Assembly (NCBI GenBank): GCA_023374025.1
Contig: SIJG01000115.1
Span: 207,636-271,635 of the forward strand
Origin: Heterodera schachtii
Lineage: Eukaryota; Nematoda; Chromadorea; Rhabditida; Heteroderidae
DNA length: 64,000 nt
Reading direction: 5' to 3'
The notes under the pieces were generated by a model. That model worked only from the letters and a program-made list of their open reading frames with translations, had not been told where the DNA came from and ran no database searches. Shown piece after piece: positions 1 through 11,987 of this stretch. Each line of letters begins with the position of its first letter. Position 1 is the first letter of the stretch. Made by a program: the position numbers and the translations under genes.

Positions 1-1203
1 AAACATTTTTTTAATTTAAATTAAATTTTTTATTAAAACAATTATATTTTAAAAAATTTGTTACAAAAATATAAATAAATGTAATTTAAAATGAAGGCAA
101 ATGAAAAACATTCTCATAAAACAAATTAAAATTTTGTAAAATTAAAAGAAAAAATAAAACTAAAGAATAATATTTTCTCAAAATAAAATTTACTGGAAAT
201 TTTTCTGTTTTATTTTAAATATTCACTTAAATATTCATTAAAATTAACCTTGGCAGAAGTAAAAGCCAATTATTTCAGAACTTTGATAAATCAAGTTATA
301 TTATATATTCAGCATAAAACACATTGAATTAAAAGATGAACGAATAAGTAAAAGATAACGTAGTAATTTTTAAATTATTAATAAAGTAACAATTTTTGTT
401 AGATTTATATTAATATGGAAAAAATGAATAATGTTGAAATTATTATTTAGCATAATTATATGTTTCTTAAAAACAAAAGTAATTTTAAATTATAACAAAA
501 AAACAATTAAGCTTTTGACCAAAATAACTAATTAGCAATGTTAATAATTAAAAATTATTGTAAAGAAATAATAATAATAAAAATTTAATAGTAAAGAAGT
601 TAATGGAATTAATGTAGTGAATAATTAAAACAAAGAGTAAAATAAATAAAAAATTAATTTTTAAGAATTTTCTAGTAAAAAGAAATGTTTCAATAAAGAG
701 TTAAAGATAATATTAATCTAAAAACTAGCACAGATAGAATTTAACTCATTGTCATATTACGATAAATTCAAGAATATTTAACGAAAAAGTTTGGCATTAT
801 AAAAAAAAAATAAATTTGAAACAAATTTAATAACTGAATAATTTATTAGAAACAGAATTTAGCTTTTATTGTCAAAATAAATTAAGACAGTAAAAAAACT
901 AAAGAAATTAACAAAAAATTGATAAATTAAATTAATGGGTTTAAAAACCAAATGTATTATTGAATAATTTTAAAAAGAAAATTCATATCTCTAAGAAGAA
1001 AAATTATGTTAATTTAAAAAAATATCTATAAATAGGCTAGGGGACGAACCAAACTCGAATTTTGCAGAAGTTGGACTTTAAAAATTTAAAAAGACTTATA
1101 AAAAATGAATAATACAAGATAAAAAAGTGTGAAATTAATTATTTAAAAATAATAATTTAATATGTTGCATTACACGGGGACATGAAATGAAGAAATCGCG
1201 ATG

Positions 1204-1265
1204 AACCATGAGATTAATAGGCAAAAAAGAGTTTAACCATGAGATTAATAGGCAAAAAAGAGTTT
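1204..1265. repeat. Perfect 2-copy tandem duplication, 31-bp unit
   Basis: The unit at 1204-1234 is repeated without change at 1235-1265. Each copy carries the word CCATGAGATTAA that recurs across the window. Two identical head-to-tail copies imply a recent local slippage or unequal-exchange event. Confidence 0.9.
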
Positions 1266-1987
1266 AAACAAAACATATAATTAAATTATCCTTATTTAAT
1301 ATTTATAAATTCCACAATTTTATAAAGCAATAATGATAAAAAAAATAAAGTTTACATTTATTTTTTGTTAATAAATTTTTATTTAAATAAAAATATATTA
1401 AATGATACGAAGCAAAACAGTCGCACAGTACAGACGACCTTTATACTATTTTCATCAAATCGTATAAAAAACAATTCTTTATAATTAATTGATCTAAAAA
1501 AGACTATTGATTGGAGAACAATAAATTTAATTCAAATCAAAAATTAATTTATAAACATTAAATATAAACAAAATATAGCATATTAACGCAACGCTCCAAT
1601 AGTCAGTCATAAATATTTCTAAGTTGAAAAAAATAAAATAATGAATATTATGTAATTTCATTAATAAAATTAGAGAAATATGTTTTATAATTATTTCGCC
1701 ATTTTTGCTTGATTTTGAAATAAAATAAAAAACTAAATTAAATCTAAAATGACATATGTCCAATGATAAATAATTTGTTGCTTTTTTAATTAAATTTTCT
1801 GTTTGAAATTTAATACTAATTCAATTTTTTTCGGTCAAATAACACTATGTTGTTTAATTTTGACCTTATATGATAATTATATGCATACACATTCAATATA
1901 ATGAATTTAAATCAAAACGAAATACTGATTAATAAATAAAAAAAAAATTTATTTAAATTCAATACACTTCATTAATAAAAAGTTATT

Positions 1988-2350
1988 ATCGTAAAAAATT
2001 CACAAAAACTGCCAATGAAATCATAGTAAAAATTTAAAAACAAATAATTTTCTCCTGAATAATAAAATCCTAATGAAATTTGTTCAAAAAGAGAACTTTA
2101 CACTGAAAAATGACCTTGAAAATTAAATAACTTTTTTCCCCCTCTTTAGGTCGTGAGATTAAAGAGTAAAAAGAGATAATTAATACTAAATAAACTAATT
2201 ATACAATTAATAAATAAAAGAAAAGAATGAAGTAAATGATTACTAAATTAAGCATATTTATAAAATAATCATTAAAGCAAATCAGAATTCATTCGATATT
2301 TTGTATCTAAATAAAACTATTAATTACTAAAGAAAAATTAAAATAATTGC
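1988..2350 (+). repeat. Dispersed repeat family 1, copy a (with 22611-23060)
   Basis: This segment aligns by eye, in the same orientation and order, with 22,611-23,060. Shared landmarks are AAACTGCCAATGAAA, GAGAACTTTACAC, TTTTTTCCCCC followed by CGTGAGATTA, TACTAAATAAACTAATT, and TTTTGTATCTAAATAAAAC. The 22.6 k copy carries about 60 extra bases before the C-run. Divergence is substantial (substitutions and many 1-3-bp indels), so this is an old repeat. No terminal inverted repeats or coding remnants are visible. Confidence 0.75.
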
Positions 2351-2389
2351 TAAAAGTAAAAATAAATGATTTAATAAAATAAAATAAAT

Positions 2390-2560
2390 TTTGCAGTTAA
2401 ATTTTTTAATTTTTGTAACTTATTTTTTCTAAAAAAATTCTGATCGGAATTTATATTTACTTGGAATCGGAAATAAATTAATTATTTTTATGGAAAGTCG
2501 ATTATTTCATTTTGCATTTTCAAATATTCGCATGTTTATTTTGTTACTATCAAACTTAAA
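2390..2560 (+). repeat. Dispersed repeat family 2, copy a (with 7588-7750)
   Basis: Aligns in direct orientation with 7588-7750. Shared landmarks are TTTTTGTAAYTTATTTT, AAAATCTGATYGGAATTTA, AAATAAATTAAT, TTTTTATGRAWAGTCGATT, and the word AWAWTCGCAWGTTWATTTTG. Many small indels separate the copies. No coding capacity. Confidence 0.7.
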
Positions 2561-3763
2561 ATAAGCAGCTGATTTCAGGATGGCTTTCATAAATTTCAAT
2601 TTGAAGTCATTAACTAAATATTTTAGATTTATTTTTTTTAGCTTTTTTAATCATTTTATAAAAAAAAATAAAATGAATTTTTTTGTTTATTCTTTTTTAG
2701 AACTGTTATCATAAAGAAATTAAAATCTTATATCTTTTTTTTTCGTTTAAAATATTATACAAAATAAATAGTATTTAAATAAATAATAAAATGTGGATTA
2801 GTAACAAACTCAAACATATGCAACCAGACTAGAACAAGATTTTTCTCGAAATATTTTGGATTTATTCCATGTATAAAATTTTTATTAAGTAATTATTAAA
2901 TCTTATATATATAAATAATATTTCATATAAATTGGAATTATAAAATAAATGTGCTGAAGCATTAATAAATTCAGCCAACTTTTTTTTAATCTGCTTAAAA
3001 GTTTTGTTTTGGAATTAAATTAAATATTTTGAAATTTTATTTGTTAATGAAATAAAGAGATTTTCAAAATTATTTAAAAAAATACAAGATATAAAGTACA
3101 CAAGAGGCCAGACTTCAGACATTTTTAATCATAATTTTTCGAAACAGCCAAATTTTTGGAAATTTGCAGGCTAATAGAAAACACGTAGGGCTATTGAATG
3201 ATATAAAGATTTCTTAATTTTGTTAGTTCTAAGATTGCAATTAAATACAATAAAAAACAAATATATATTTAAGTAATTGCTGGAATTAAATGTAAAAATA
3301 TATTTATACATAAAAATATTTTATAGTGAAATGTCAAAAAAAACTTCGGCGAATTAGAAATATTTTGAAAATCAAATTTATGTCTTAAAAAATTGTAATT
3401 TATTTTATGAAAAAGTAAAAATTTATATAAAATAATACACAGAAACAAATTCTGAAAAATTAATAAAATAAAAAGGAATAAGATCAAATATTTCAAAATA
3501 AAATTATAGAAAAAACACCTAAAAAGGGGTCAGAAAAAGGTATAATTAAAGTGCAAAGAAGAAAAACGATTTGTTTATTTTCTAAGCACATGACGATAAT
3601 TAAAATTCAATCAAAAAAGACAAAAAAATTTTAGTTTAAAAAAGAAAAATAACTGCGAGAGAAAAAATAATAAATTCTTTACCTTTTAAAAAAGTAAGTT
3701 TTTTTTAAATAAAAAATCTTATTAGAAAAAAGATAAAATATTTCCAAATTAAAAACTCAATTT

Positions 3764-3960
3764 TATGTATATTTTTCCTTGGATTCTAAATGGACATACA
3801 ATAAGAAAATTTTTTTTTTTGTATTTGCGAACAAAAGATGGAACTTTTATTTACATATTTTTACATATTCCGGGATTTTATACATATTTGGTATATATTT
3901 TGGAAAATTGCGTACTTTTTCATATATATTTCGCAATTTTAAAAAATGCCCCATTAAAAA
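3764..3960 (-). repeat. Inverted copy of the 48.6 k AAATATGTA minisatellite element
   Basis: Read on the minus strand, this segment matches 48,580-48,775. In + orientation it has a stretch ending TTGCGAACAAAAGATGG, then TTTTATTTACATATTTTTAC, then several spaced ACATATTT words. The 48.6 k copy has the same series reversed. The two short open frames across it are by-products of the periodic repeat and are not genes. Confidence 0.7.
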
Positions 3961-5220
3961 ATAAATAATTGAACATACAATTATTATAAACAGAATCATG
4001 AAATTTACAGCATTCTATGCGCATCAATACACCGACCAGAGCAAGAAATTATTAAAATAATTAATTAAAAAACAAATTATGTAAAAAAAAAGAGTAATTA
4101 ATAATCTAAAAATAATCTTGAAATACAATTTATAAAATAGATTATTAGAACCCGAAATAATATATATATAATTTTTGTAAAATTTTGGGAAGCAGTTCCA
4201 CTTCTCATCGAACTAGTATATTTTGCATGAGACTAAGATAAAATGTATTGAAAAATTTGACATAGTAAATGAACATTCATTTAATTGAAATCCTAATGCA
4301 AAAACCAAAAGAAAAATTATGAAAGTCAATAATTAATAAAATATTATAAAAAATTGATAATAAAATCCAAGATTAATTTAAATTTTCTCTTTATAAATTT
4401 TATTAAATATAAAAAAGAAAAATGTATGTTAAACAGTATAGAAAAATTAATGAGGTCAAATGAATTTTATGAGTCCAATAATTAAACGACCTGGTTTTTA
4501 TAGAATAACTTTGTTCATGTTCCAAAAACCTTTCTTTTAAGTATCTTTACTTTTGAATGAAAATAAAAATTAAATACAAATTAATTAAATAAATGGGCTA
4601 AATAAAATAATGAATATAAATTAAAAAATATATTTTTAATCTCTTAATTTAAATGGTCTTTAAATTTTTATTGTTTATTTCTTTTTATCAAAAAATCATA
4701 AAAATATTTATATACCAAATATAAGAGAATTTGACATAAAATGATAAATTTACATTAGAATAGATAATTAAAAATTAAAAAATAGGAACAAAAAAATATA
4801 AAAACAAAATATATAAACATAAATGAAAAGTTATAAACGATTAATATTTAACTAAAAATCATTTTTTGAATTTTTGAATAATTAGATAAATGATATTTAA
4901 TAAATAATTTGAAAATACATAGTTAAATTACATTTGATGAATCAATAATGTAAATATATCTTAATGTTTTTCAAAGAAATTCATATCACTTCAAAACAGA
5001 AGAGCACAACAACGAATCATTTGTATGCTTTAAAGATTTAATTTATTTAAATATTATAAATCTTCAATAATTACTAATATAATTTTTAATATTTTATGTT
5101 CCTATTATAATTTAAACGAATATTTGTTTTACTAATATTAATGTATTTTTACAGAAAATAATGCAAAATAATTCGAAATCAAAAGATGGTGTGGCAGATT
5201 TGTGAATTCGTTTGTGACTG

Positions 5221-5720
5221 AGTGCTCAGTTCAGAGCTAAAAACTTGAAGTTCCTTTTTGTTGTGGCTGAGCTGTAGACCATTTGGCCAAATGGTCTACA
5301 GCTCAGCCACAACAATAGTATTAGGCTTTCTCTGAACTAAGGTTGCGACCCCGACGTCGGGGGTTGTAAAAGTCGGGGTTCGGGGTGAAAATTCCCCGAC
5401 TAAATTTGTCGCGGTTGGCTGGAGAAATTTAAAAAATGTCAGAGGCGATTTTCATAAAAAGTCGAAAAGATAAAAGATAAAGCTCAAGAACAAAAAAGTC
5501 TTAAAAACTCATTTAAAGACACTTCCATCTCATTTCAAGTGCTTTCGTAAAACCCAGAAAATGTCGGGGCGAAACCCTACTCTGAACAATTGAGTTGACG
5601 CATAGTGCTGCGGGACCACTATAAGTGCAAAAGTGGGGAAAAATGGCAATTTACGCACATTTTTAATTCGTGTTTAATTTGTCAAAAATGGAACTCCAAA
5701 GCTTAATTGGAAATTTTGCC
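5221..5720. mobile_element. Palindromic G+C-rich island, possible MITE remnant
   Basis: A perfect 58-bp palindrome occupies 5258-5315, centred on TTTGGCCAAA, with arms reading TTGTGGCTGAGCTGTAGACC. It is nested in an outer 9-bp inverted repeat, AGTTCAGAG (5228-5236) and CTCTGAACT (5330-5338). To the right is a run of CCCCGAC/GTCGGGG words (about 5345-5402), and CTCTGAAC appears again near 5580. Base composition is sharply different from the surroundings. The hairpin form suggests a miniature inverted-repeat element, but I find no target-site duplication, so the class is unassigned. Confidence 0.5.
5258..5315. repeat. 58-bp perfect palindrome
   Basis: Every base from 5258 pairs with its mirror at 5315, with the centre between 5286 and 5287. 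There is no spacer, so single strands could fold into a 29-bp hairpin. It is not followed by a T-run typical of a bacterial terminator, and the context is eukaryote-like. Confidence 0.95.
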
Positions 5721-7004
5721 GCATGAGTCAAAGGAAATAACCATTAATTTGCATAATTTAAAAGTAAAACATTCAAAATTAAAATTACTAGAATTATTTT
5801 GAATAAAATCAGACAAAACTCACAATGTTTGAGGACTCGACATTTATCATTGTTCATCCCGCCATTAGTGATTAGTGAAAGTATTATTATGAAATTAATG
5901 CATTTGAGCATTTTTTCGTAAATTCCGCCGAAGAGTAATAAAATTAAAAAATAATATCATAAATTTCTTAAAAAACCTAATTAATTTTCTTAGAATAATG
6001 GATCGATATTTCGGAATTGAATGATTTAAAATAAGAAAAGAACTTTTAAATTATTTCCCATTTATTTTAAAATACATTTTTTAATTAAAGGAAAAATCAA
6101 CTAAATTAAAAAAGAAATGATTAAATTTTCAATTTCATATATTATTTTTGATGGCCTTTCCATTTTTTATTATTATTTTTTGTTGCAAGCAGTAAAAAAG
6201 TTTGGTAATTTATATTTTTTACTTTCCTTCTTCTTTAATTAAATTATATGATCAATTATTTAAAAAATTCTGGGGTTCATTTAATTTTATCTAATTATTT
6301 AAATTCTACATTCATTCTAAGCAATAAGGTGACAATCGTTTTATTGTTTTAGTTAAATTTAAATTGAGCATATTTTAATATAGTAATAAATGTTCCTTTT
6401 CTTTTCTCATCACTAATTTTGAATTTACAAAAATAATTTATTTCAATATTGATTTGATTCTATAGTTTTTTAGCCTTACTTGAAACAAGAAATTTTTTAT
6501 AATAAAATAATTAACTTAAAAAATATATATTTATTTAAAATTTATTTATAAATTCAATTTTTTAGAAAATAAAAATTATTTCATACCACATTTCTAATGA
6601 TTTGGAAAATATTTCGACGGTAATTAAACATATTTAAATGTATGTTGCTCTTTTTTTGAAATTAGTATTTTTAGTATGAAATGAACTTCATATTTTTTAA
6701 TTTTAAAATAAAATACCAGATTGAAAGATTTTAGGATAACACTAAAATACATTAAAATAATTTAATTCAAAATTAATCTTTTTTGTAAAAAATTTTTTTC
6801 TAGGAATTGCTTGGAACAAACATTCTTAATAGAAATTAATGCCAAATAAAATTTTAAATTTTAAAAATATATTTTAGCAATAATTTTAACAATTCCGGGC
6901 TTTTCACCTTAAGATTTAGAAAAATATATTTAAAAAAATTTCATAAATTATTTGTCGAAAAGTACAAAAAAAAAGTATGCAAAAGAACTAGTAAATATTT
7001 AAAA

Positions 7005-7069
7005 AAAAATATTCGCTAAATTAAATAATTTAAAAATTTTAAAACAAAAATATTCGCTAAATTAAATAA
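7005..7069. repeat. Short tandem duplication, period 41 bp
   Basis: The 24-bp word containing TATTCGCTAAATTAAATAA occurs at 7005-7028 and again at 7046-7069. The intervening spacer is A+T-only and slightly different. This is consistent with a local duplication followed by small changes. Confidence 0.8.
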
Positions 7070-7587
7070 ATTAAATGAATATATAATTAAATTTTATTGT
7101 TCTCGTAAAAAATTCGGAGGTTAATCACTAAAGAAACATAACGATAATTATTATTTTATAAACATAATCATATAAATAATAATTAATCTAAACTATGAGT
7201 ATTTTTAATTACAAAATTATTTGCATTAATTTATTTCACTAAATCATTATTAGCCTTTTATAAAATATAGGAAATCGGTTTATTCGGTTTTCGGTTTTTT
7301 GAATTTGTTTATTTTATTTTTAATATATGTTTTTGATCCATGGACCAACTGATCGCCAGTGACTGAATTCGTCTTTTTGCTTGCAGTTAAGGACCCGTAA
7401 TTTTTTATCATTCGATTCCTTTTAATGTTTTTGCTATTTCTTAGCAGATTTTGTCTAAAAATACCAAATTTTGAGATTTTGTGCTAATTTTTTAAAAAAA
7501 GATAGGTTTTGGGGGACCGGGGGTGTCGATAGGCAAATAAATGTTTTAATAAAATAAAATAGAGAAACTTGAAGAGAATAAATTTGT

Positions 7588-7750
7588 AGAAAAATTTTTA
7601 ACTTTTGTAATTTATTTTAGGGAAAAAATCTGATTGGAATTTAATTCCATTTTAAACAAAAAATAAATTAATTTATTTTTATGAATAGTCGATTGTTTTA
7701 TGTTGCTTTTTTAAATAATCGCAAGTTAATTTTGTAAATTTATTTTTATT
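7588..7750 (+). repeat. Dispersed repeat family 2, copy b (with 2390-2560)
   Basis: Direct-orientation partner of 2390-2560, recognised by the same ordered landmark words around the GTCGATT core. The flanking sequence on each side differs from that of the other copy. Confidence 0.7.
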
Positions 7751-7797
7751 TTTTACACAGTAATTAACTAAATGTGAAAAAATTGCGAATTAAAAAA

Positions 7798-7945
7798 AAA
7801 CAAAAAAGTCATAATTATGAATTTAATCACTAATTAAATTATTATGAAAATAAGATCAAGCAATATTTCATATTTAGTAAATATAAAATACTTACTTTTA
7901 AATTTTATTGTTCTCAACGTGTTTAGCCTTATGAGCCATGACTTT
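7798..7945 (+). repeat. Dispersed repeat family 3, copy a (with 33898-34045)
   Basis: Matches 33,898-34,045 in direct orientation. Landmarks shared in order are CATAATTA-GAATTTAAT, AATTATTAT, AAATRCTTAC, TTAAATTT-ATTG, CTCAA-GTG, and TATGAG-CATGA. The last word resembles the CATGAGATT word of other repeats. Divergence is high. Confidence 0.65.
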
Positions 7946-8712
7946 GAATAATTAAAAAATATAATTCCTACAACATAGCAATTGCCCAAACAAAATTTAG
8001 TCAGATTCGTGGTAAAGAGCATGTAAATAAAAATATTTGAAAAAAAGAAAAGAAATTTATCAACATTAAAAATAAATTGCTTAATATATGAATTCTTAAA
8101 ATCGATTATAAAAAGTCAGAGAAAAACAAAGAAAATTGAAGACCGGAAAGTTTACTAAAAAAGCCAAACAATAAAGCCTTATTATTTTTATATCGTATCA
8201 TTAAGTTGAAAATTTAAAGAAACCTTAATTTTTTGAAAAAATAGTAATTTTCACACTTATAAATTATTGATAAAATGTGCTGAACAAAAATTTAATAAAA
8301 AATTCAAAAATCTTAACAAATATAATTTAATGTAAAAAATTAAATATTTAAAATTTTAATTTTTGATCAGTCTTTTTTTTTTTAAATGATATAAAAATAT
8401 AAATTATTAAGAGAAAATTTTAAACAAATAGTAATCGCAGAATAAGTCAATTGTTTAAATATATTTATTAATTAAAAACTCATATATTATAGTAGTACAA
8501 TAATGAAAAATTTTTATAATGTATAAAACGAACAAACTGAAGAATGAATTGCTGGGTTGCATGTTAAGAAAAAATTAAACTCCAATGAAAATTTTTTTAA
8601 TTAATAAATATTGTATTATTGAAACTCCGTTAAAAGAAAACAAAAAAAAGATAAAATAATACAAATAATAAATTAAATTATTATATTAATAATCATTAAA
8701 AAAAAGAAAATT

Positions 8713-8810
8713 TATTTGAAAACATAAAGTAAAATCAACAATTATAATCTAAAAAATGAATATATTTGAAAAAATAAAGTAAAATCGACAATCAAATATA
8801 AAATCACTTA
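8713..8810. repeat. Short tandem duplication, period 50 bp
   Basis: TATTTGAAAA-ATAAAGTAAAATC-ACAAT at 8713 recurs from 8763 with a few substitutions. The second copy then drifts away from the first. Confidence 0.75.
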
Positions 8811-10429
8811 TTCATGAATAATGAATTATTTTAAAAAATAATCACATAGTCATTTCTAAAGGAATAAATATTAAATTTAAACTCTTAATGCAAACATTGA
8901 CAAATTTACTCAATAAAATAAGAACATTTAATTCCTTTAAACATAATTTGTGTAAGAATTTAAGTAGCATTATTTGCTTTTATAATTATAGAAATTTGTT
9001 ATTTGGCCTACAACATTTGAAATAAAAGCATATAACAAAAATAAAAGCGGAAACCTTTAATTACCCATTGTACCAGACGAAGAAAAAAATATATTATAAA
9101 AAAATAATTTAAAATAAATGAAGCTTTGTTTTGCCATAAAACCTTTAAATAATTTGCTAATTTAAAATATAATAAATATTTTAATTCGACTCAAAGCGAT
9201 AAAAAAAAATTAAATACTTAATAAATAAAAATCAGAATTAATAGAATAGTTAAAAAGAGATTAAAAGGAAAAAATGATACACACCAAAAAACATTTAATA
9301 AAAAACCAAAATATTCGACAAAATTATAAAATTTATCCAAACCCAAAGGCATTAATATTATAAATAAATATTATTAAATTAAATATAGACAAAATAGCAA
9401 AAACATGAACTAAAATTCTTTCAGAAATTTCTCAAAATTTCTTAAATTTCGTTAAATGTAATGTAAACTTTCAAAAAATGGTCAATTATGCTTTTAAAAA
9501 TCATTATTAAACAAAATATGATAAAGCTAAAATTTACTAATTTTACCAAAAGATAACTCTGAAAAGCGAAATTTCTGCTTTTTTGCTTATTTTTGACATG
9601 AATTTACCTATTTTTAGATAATTTAAAATTACTCAACATTCTCGAGAAATTTTAAGGGGTCTAAAAGCCAAAATAACTGATGGGAACCGTACGGATAAAG
9701 GTTTTTTGGAAAAATACCAAAATAGGAAAAAATACTGTGTGAACTGAAATTTTTGAATAATAAATGTAAATCTGGAGCTTAGTTTTTACTTGCATAAGAT
9801 TAAATGTAAATAGTATTCTCATTTATAGAAAGATAATCAATTATAACAATAAGAATAATAATTTGACAAAACATAAAATAATAATAATCCAAAAAATAAC
9901 GAAAAAACATATAAATAATAATAAAGCAGATTAATATAAATAAAATCCAAAAACAAGCAAAAATCCAACAAAATATTTTAAATTCCTCTTTAATTATTAA
10001 ACGACAAAAAAATTACGAAAAATGACCAAATATTTTGTTAAAAATCAAGCTTTAAAAAAATAAATAAACAAAATTATTTTCTGGAAAATGAATAAAATGC
10101 CTAACTGATCTATGTGACAAGGAAATTTTTAAAATTTTGAAAACATTATTATTTTAAAAATTTTGCAAAAATGTTACCTATTCAAATAAATTTGAGTTTA
10201 ACTCAGTCAAATAAAAATCGAAAATAAATTTATATTTTAAAATATTTACTTTTTTAGAATAAAAAAAGAGCATAAAAGCTCAAATAAAGGAAATACAAAA
10301 TGAGAATAGAAGAAGAGCATATTTTAATAAAGAAGAATAGAACTTATTCATACTAATAATATGCATTTTTAAACAATAATAGCTGAAAAAAATTAACTGC
10401 CAATAAAAAGCACATTAAATTTTTAAACA

Positions 10430-10510
10430 CTTAAAACAATTTTAAAATGCCGGCTACGCGAAGCCAAGTTATCTTTTCGGATCGATCTGATTTAGCAAGT
10501 TTTTTAAGAG
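10430..10510 (+). repeat. Dispersed repeat family 4, copy a (inverted with 26612-26700)
   Basis: Contains GGCTACGCGAAGCCAAG (10452-10468), whose exact reverse complement lies at 26,653-26,669. The match extends on both sides: AAAACAATTTTAAAATG to the left; CGGATCG, TGATTTA-CAAG to the right. It is a short island of higher G+C in an A-rich block. The unique 17-bp core makes this pair unmistakable. Confidence 0.8.
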
Positions 10511-10591
10511 ACAAATATAGATAAAACTTACCAAACACTAAATAAAAAAAAGTTTATAAAAAATGAAACAAGCCAATTAACTATTTGTTAT

Positions 10592-10791
10592 TTTGCATAC
10601 GAAAACATATTATATTTTTATTAAATAGTAGATTCAAAAATTTTTACTGGCAAAAAAATAAAATAAATTTTTAAATTTTTTATAAATTTCAAAATATAAT
10701 AAATTTTTTAATAAATTTTTTTGTGTTACTCAATAATCCATTTTATGATAGTATAATTTACAATAAACGGAATATTATTTTACTTAAATTT
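10592..10791 (+). mobile_element. Near-identical 200-bp dispersed element, copy a (with 28344-28545)
   Basis: This 200-bp segment is almost the same, base for base, as 28,344-28,545. I see one substitution and one 2-bp length difference in a T-run. It begins TTTGCATACGAAAACATATT and ends near TTTTACTTAAATTTT. Identity stops abruptly at both ends. I see no terminal inverted repeat, no TG...CA ends and no convincing shared target duplication, so it is an unclassified recently copied element. Confidence 0.85.
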
Positions 10792-11979
10792 TAATGAAAT
10801 TAATTATAATAGTGGAATAATAATTATTTAGTAGCGAATACAAAATTAATTTAACAAAGTGTCATTTATTGACCCCTAAAATTTATTAATCGATGAAAAG
10901 GTCAGGGAAAAATAAATTATTATGCTTAATAATTTTTTAGTAATATTTTTAAGCTAAAAATTCAAATTATGAAAATAAATTCATTTACAGAAGTATAATA
11001 TGGTACAGAATAAAAAGAATTTAATCAAATAATAGCAAATATATAAAAAACCAAAAATAAAAGATTATTAAATTTTTTATAAATATAAATTACAACAATA
11101 AAATTTATGTAAATCCTTTTAAAAGAATATAAATTTTGTATCAAAAAATAATAAACATATTTAAAAGCAATCTAAACAACCAAAAGTGTCAATTTATAAT
11201 GAATAGGTCGAGTTAAAAATTATCCACGTAAATTCGCAGCCTGGCACCGTACAAATTAGTGAATATTCAGCCCAAGAAAAATATAAAATGAATAAATAAT
11301 TAAATAAGCACCAATTAAATTAATGGCAAAACAAGCCTTTTATTACTAGTTCTAGAATTTTCATTTATTTTTGGAGAAAAATTATAAATATAAGAAAATA
11401 ATTTATATTTATATTTAATATTTATCCATCAATCGTTTTAATAAATAATTCATGTACAATTAATTATTTCAACAATTTAAACATTCAATAAAATAGAATT
11501 GAAAGATATTTCTTTGAAAATTCATCGTGATAATAGAAAATAATAAGTCGACTGATTAAATGTAAAAGTTTAAAATTTAAATAAAATAACAGTTTTTATA
11601 CCGAAATTTTGATATTCTAAAAAAAATCACTACCACCAATTAATATGACAAATAATTTATTTTCTCCGAAAATAAAAATAAATAAATTAGGTATTGAAAT
11701 TCATTTAATTCGTAAATATATACTTAATAAAATAATCTTTGTAAGTGCTCATTAATTATATTTTTTTAATTTCCAGCTTCTATTTGCATTGTCGGGTACA
11801 ATAAAGTTTCGATGGTGTCAAATTTATGTTTAATATATTATTTTCGAATGAAAATAAAATTTATTTAAAATATAAATAACGAAGAATAAAAAAAGAATGT
11901 TGCTAATTATTCGGTACAATCCTCTCTTCCTGCTGTTGTACTGGAATTGATCGTGTTTTGTAGGTAGGTGAATAGGTGA

Positions 11980-11987
11980 ATATCCAC
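11980..11987. repeat. Left target-site duplication of the hAT-like element
   Basis: ATATCCAC immediately precedes the terminal repeat. The right flank, 12744-12751, reads ATGTCCAC and matches at 7 of 8 positions. Eight-base duplications are the rule for hAT insertions. Confidence 0.8.

Larger units (their letters stand above)
1..5220. other. A+T-rich non-coding, repeat-derived DNA
   Basis: No credible gene is visible; all frames are broken by frequent TAA stops. The stretch is mostly A-excess on the + strand, with a T-excess patch at about 2.4-2.76 k. It holds diverged copies of repeats found elsewhere in the window: 1988-2350 (with 22.6-23.06 k), 2390-2560 (with 7.59-7.75 k), 2815-2880 (with 42.2 k) and 3764-3960 (inverted with 48.6-48.77 k). 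A 31-bp tandem duplication lies at 1204-1265. The rest shows no structure I can name. Confidence 0.7.
5721..11979. other. A+T-rich non-coding, repeat-derived DNA
   Basis: No gene is supportable. T-excess patches lie at about 6.1-6.7 k and 7.26-7.78 k; from 7.8 k the + strand is strongly A-rich. The stretch includes short tandem duplications (7005-7069, 8713-8810), dispersed repeat copies (7588-7750, 7798-7945, 10430-10510, 10592-10791) and a CGGTTTTCGGTTTT word near 7277. An island of CCAAAAT/AAATAC words near 9640-9735 has slightly raised G+C but no defined ends. Confidence 0.65.
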
